From Caulobacteraceae bacterium (GTDB lineage Bacteria; Pseudomonadota; Alphaproteobacteria; Caulobacterales; Caulobacteraceae), in assembly GCA_027489335.1 (NCBI GenBank), contig JAIXZX010000013.1:1-64000 (forward strand): a DNA stretch of 64,000 nucleotides, in the 5' to 3' direction. This document shows, piece by piece, positions 61,934 through 64,000 of the stretch. The translations under genes and the position numbers were made by a program. The notes beneath the pieces were generated by a model. That model searched no databases and was not told the DNA's origin. It saw only the letters and a list, made by a program, of their open reading frames with translations. Every line of letters begins with the position of its first letter. Position 1 is the stretch's first letter.

Positions 61934-62953
61934 TCAGGAGCCGGCGCCCTCGACCCCGCCCTTGGGGTGCTTGGGCTTGAGCAGCGAGAAGATCACCCCG
62001 CCGGCCAGCAGGCTGATGGTGATGCCCAGCGACCATGGGGCCGGGAACTTGCCGCCGAAGAACAGGTCGCCAGCAAAGATCTTGAAGCCGATGAAGACCA
62101 GCACCAGGGCGAGCGCCACCTTCAGGTAGTGGAAGCGGTGGACGGCGTTCTCCAGGGCGAAATAGAGCGCCCGAAGCCCGAGGATCGCAAAGATGTTGGA
62201 GGTGTAGACGATGTAGGGGTCCTGGGTGATCGCGAAGATGGCCGGGACCGAGTCGATGGCGAAGACCAGATCGGCGAACTCGACCAGCACCAGGGCCAGA
62301 AACAGCGGCGTGGCGAACAGCACCAGCTTGCCGGTCACGGGGTCGGCCTGGCGGACAAAGAACTTCGAGCCCTGGAAGCCGTCGGTCACCCGCAGATGGC
62401 CGCGCAGCCACTTCAGGATGCCGTTGTCGGTCAGGTCCTTGGCTTCCTCAGCGTCGCTCGAGAAGGATTCCTTGAGCATCTTGGCGCCGGTGAACAGCAG
62501 GAAGGCGCCGAAAATGTAGAGCACCCAGGCGAAGTTGGTGACCAGGGCCGCGCCGATGCCGATCATGATCGCCCGCAGCACGATCACGCCGAGAATGCCC
62601 CAGAACAGCACCCGGTGCTGCAGCTCCCGCGGCACCGCGAAATAGGCCAGGATGAGGGAGATGACGAAGACGTTGTCGAGCGCCAGGGTCAGCTCGAGCA
62701 GGTAGCCGGTGTAGTATTCCACCGCCTTCTGAGAGCCCAGATCGTACCAGATCCAGGCCCCGAACGAGAGGCCAAGGGCGATATAGGCCGAGGCGGCCTT
62801 CACCGACTCCCCGGGCCCGATGATGTGGTCCTTGCGGTTGAAGACCCCCAGGTCGAGGGTCAGAACCGTCAGCACGATGCCGAGGAACAACAGCCACAGC
62901 CAGGTCGCCTGGCCGAGGAACGGCGTCTGTAAAAATAGCAGGAGAGCGTCCAT
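61934..62953 (-). CDS. TerC/Alx family membrane protein
   Basis: A 339-residue protein with about nine hydrophobic segments. TWLWLLFLGIVLTVLTLDLGVFNRKDHI at the start, ELTLALDNVFVISLILAYFAV and ALVLVEFADLVFAIDSVPAIFAITQDPYIVYTSNIFAILGLRALYF are the TerC signatures, with paired aspartates in membrane segments thought to handle divalent metals. The family exports or loads metal such as Mn. The ATG at 62953 follows GGTGCGGGG. A structured motif shared with the DUF465 gene lies 57-98 nt upstream. Confidence 0.93.
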   Translation of the reverse strand: MDALLLFLQTPFLGQATWLWLLFLGIVLTVLTLDLGVFNRKDHIIGPGESVKAASAYIALGLSFGAWIWYDLGSQKAVEYYTGYLLELTLALDNVFVISLILAYFAVPRELQHRVLFWGILGVIVLRAIMIGIGAALVTNFAWVLYIFGAFLLFTGAKMLKESFSSDAEEAKDLTDNGILKWLRGHLRVTDGFQGSKFFVRQADPVTGKLVLFATPLFLALVLVEFADLVFAIDSVPAIFAITQDPYIVYTSNIFAILGLRALYFALENAVHRFHYLKVALALVLVFIGFKIFAGDLFFGGKFPAPWSLGITISLLAGGVIFSLLKPKHPKGGVEGAGS

Positions 62954-63009
62954 CGGACCCCGCACCTCTCATAGTCACGGCGCTGCGTCTGCGCCTGGAG
63001 AGTGAAGAT

Positions 63010-63052
63010 CCGACATCATCGCGACCGCCGTCGCGACCAGAGGGGCCCGGAC
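63010..63052 (-). promoter_or_regulatory. Structured upstream motif, copy 2 (TerC gene)
   Basis: On the minus strand CCGGGCCCCTCTGG is followed by the perfect hairpin TCGCGAC-GGCG-GTCGCGA, then TGATG and TCGGA. The flanks equal those of the copy at 42208-42246, while the stem bases differ but still pair. It overlaps a 16-codon open frame that starts MSAARSGPLW. I could not match it to a riboswitch class I know. Confidence 0.5.
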
Positions 63053-63203
63053 CGAGCCGCGGACATAGTGGGGCGCGAGGCGGCGGTCAACGGCCTTGGC
63101 GCGCCCCGGGGGGCTTCGCGCTCACCCTGCTGACTTTTCAGCGCCACGGCGCCGGGGCATGCCAAACCGCTGGATACCCGGGCGGGTGGCGGCGTCCAGA
63201 TGC

Positions 63204-63232
63204 AAAAAGGGCCCCGGATCGCTCCGGAGCCC
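63204..63232 (-). terminator. Intrinsic terminator of rpsD
   Basis: On the minus strand GGGCTCCGGA pairs with TCCGGGGCCC (ten pairs, one G-T) around a GCGA tetraloop, followed by TTTTT. It starts 26 nt after the rpsD stop and is a textbook intrinsic terminator. Confidence 0.9.
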
Positions 63233-63257
63233 TTCCAAATCGCAGATGTTCGACGCC

Positions 63258-63875
63258 TTAGGAGGCGTAGAATTCGACCACGAGGTTCGGTTCCATCTTC
63301 ACCGGATAGGGCACTTCGGCCAGTTCCGGGGCGCGGATGAACTTGGCCGACAGGCCCTTGGCGTCGACTTCGATATAGTCGGGCACTTCGCGCTCGCCCG
63401 ACGCCATGGCTTCCAGCACCAGGGCCATGTTGCGCGAACGCTCACGCACCTCGACCACGTCGCCGGCCTTCACGCGGTAGGACGGGATGTTGACGCGCTT
63501 GCCGTTCACCAGGACGTGGCCGTGGTTCACGAACTGACGGGCGGCGAAGACGGTCGGCACGAACTTGGCGCGATAGACCACCGCGTCCAGACGCGATTCC
63601 AGCAGGGCGATCAGGTTTTCCGAGGTGTTGCCCTTGCGGCGCGCGGCCTCGGTATAGGTCCGGCTGAACTGCTTTTCGGTCAGGCTGCCGTAGTAGCCCT
63701 TCAGCTTCTGCTTGGCGCGCAGCTGCAGGCCGAAGTCGGAGACCTTGGACTTGCGGCGCTGACCATGCTGGCCGGGGCCGTAGGAACGCTGGTTCACCGG
63801 CGACTTGGCGCGGCCCCAGATGTTCTCGCCCATACGACGGTCGAGCTTGTACTTCGCGGAATGACGCTTGGTCAT
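63258..63875 (-). CDS. rpsD: 30S ribosomal protein S4
   Basis: A 205-residue primary rRNA-binding protein of the small subunit. [21 protein letters not shown] is the alphaproteobacterial start, and the S4 domain reads [51 protein letters not shown]. Length is normal. It stands alone, with a strong terminator behind it, and is followed on the same strand by the TerC gene. About 125 nt of upstream sequence remain in the window; no specific site is seen there. Confidence 0.97.
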   Translation of the reverse strand: MTKRHSAKYKLDRRMGENIWGRAKSPVNQRSYGPGQHGQRRKSKVSDFGLQLRAKQKLKGYYGSLTEKQFSRTYTEAARRKGNTSENLIALLESRLDAVVYRAKFVPTVFAARQFVNHGHVLVNGKRVNIPSYRVKAGDVVEVRERSRNMALVLEAMASGEREVPDYIEVDAKGLSAKFIRAPELAEVPYPVKMEPNLVVEFYAS

Positions 63876-64000
63876 GAAACACTCTTCATCATCGACACGG
63901 CCCGGCGCTTCCGAGACTGGAGGCGCGATCTCAACGGCGGGGCCCGTATCACCCGTAATAGACTTCGCACCGCGCGGAGACCGCCGGTGGGAAGTCGCGG

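Noticed and set aside
62966-63203. A yybP-ykoY manganese riboswitch before the TerC gene
   Set aside because: TerC/Alx genes often have this riboswitch, but I could not find its conserved core segments on the minus strand; the element present is a different motif shared with the DUF465 gene.

Overview
The window looks like chromosomal DNA of a Caulobacterales alphaproteobacterium (Caulobacter or Phenylobacterium type). It is very GC-rich, has two large TonB-dependent receptors, a SciP-type (DUF1153) regulator beside a full CtrA box, a DUF1476 ATP synthase inhibitor, and the alphaproteobacterial run purC-purS-purQ, purL, bolA, grxD and rpsD. I see no insertion sequence, prophage, CRISPR array or rRNA.

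Region 1 (1-9.8 kb) is a surface polysaccharide block. It holds the start of a nucleotide-sugar dehydrogenase, a GDP-mannose pyrophosphorylase fused to an AGE-type epimerase barrel, a UDP-glucuronate 4-epimerase, a WecG/TagA/CpsF glycosyltransferase, and a coupled operon of a GT4 glycosyltransferase, a methyltransferase and an alpha/alpha-toroid protein. A tRNA-Leu(UAA) gene interrupted by a 236-nt group I intron lies inside this block.

Region 2 (9.8-21 kb) has a three-gene coupled operon (winged-helix regulator, unknown protein, SciP-like protein) behind a perfect CtrA box, then cinA N-terminal domain, sfsA, map, a LytTR regulator divergent from an acyltransferase, radC, an MliC-type lipoprotein and a glutathione S-transferase.

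Region 3 (21-31 kb) has two tandem MFS transporters, purB, a cation/proton antiporter, DUF1476, and purC-purS-lipoprotein-purQ. Together with purL at 43-45 kb these supply several steps of de novo purine synthesis.

Region 4 (31-39 kb) is sensory. A minus-strand cluster runs YfiR-like periplasmic protein, TonB-dependent receptor, chemoreceptor, group III truncated globin. A second chemoreceptor on the plus strand has a leader hairpin that would hide its ribosome binding site.

Region 5 (39-64 kb) is mixed housekeeping and accessory: deoxyinosine glycosylase, LysR regulator, purL, small DUF proteins, a 1025-residue TonB-dependent receptor, a DUF885 peptidase-like protein, the separate CinA C-terminal domain, serine hydrolase, VOC and luciferase-like proteins, a KefC-type antiporter, then bolA, a degenerate aldo/keto reductase, grxD, thioesterase, TerC and rpsD.

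The most unusual signals are the tRNA intron, a structured motif shared by the upstream regions of the DUF465 and TerC genes, the SD-hiding leader of the second chemoreceptor, the CtrA-box/SciP-like operon, and the YfiR-receptor-chemoreceptor-globin cluster.
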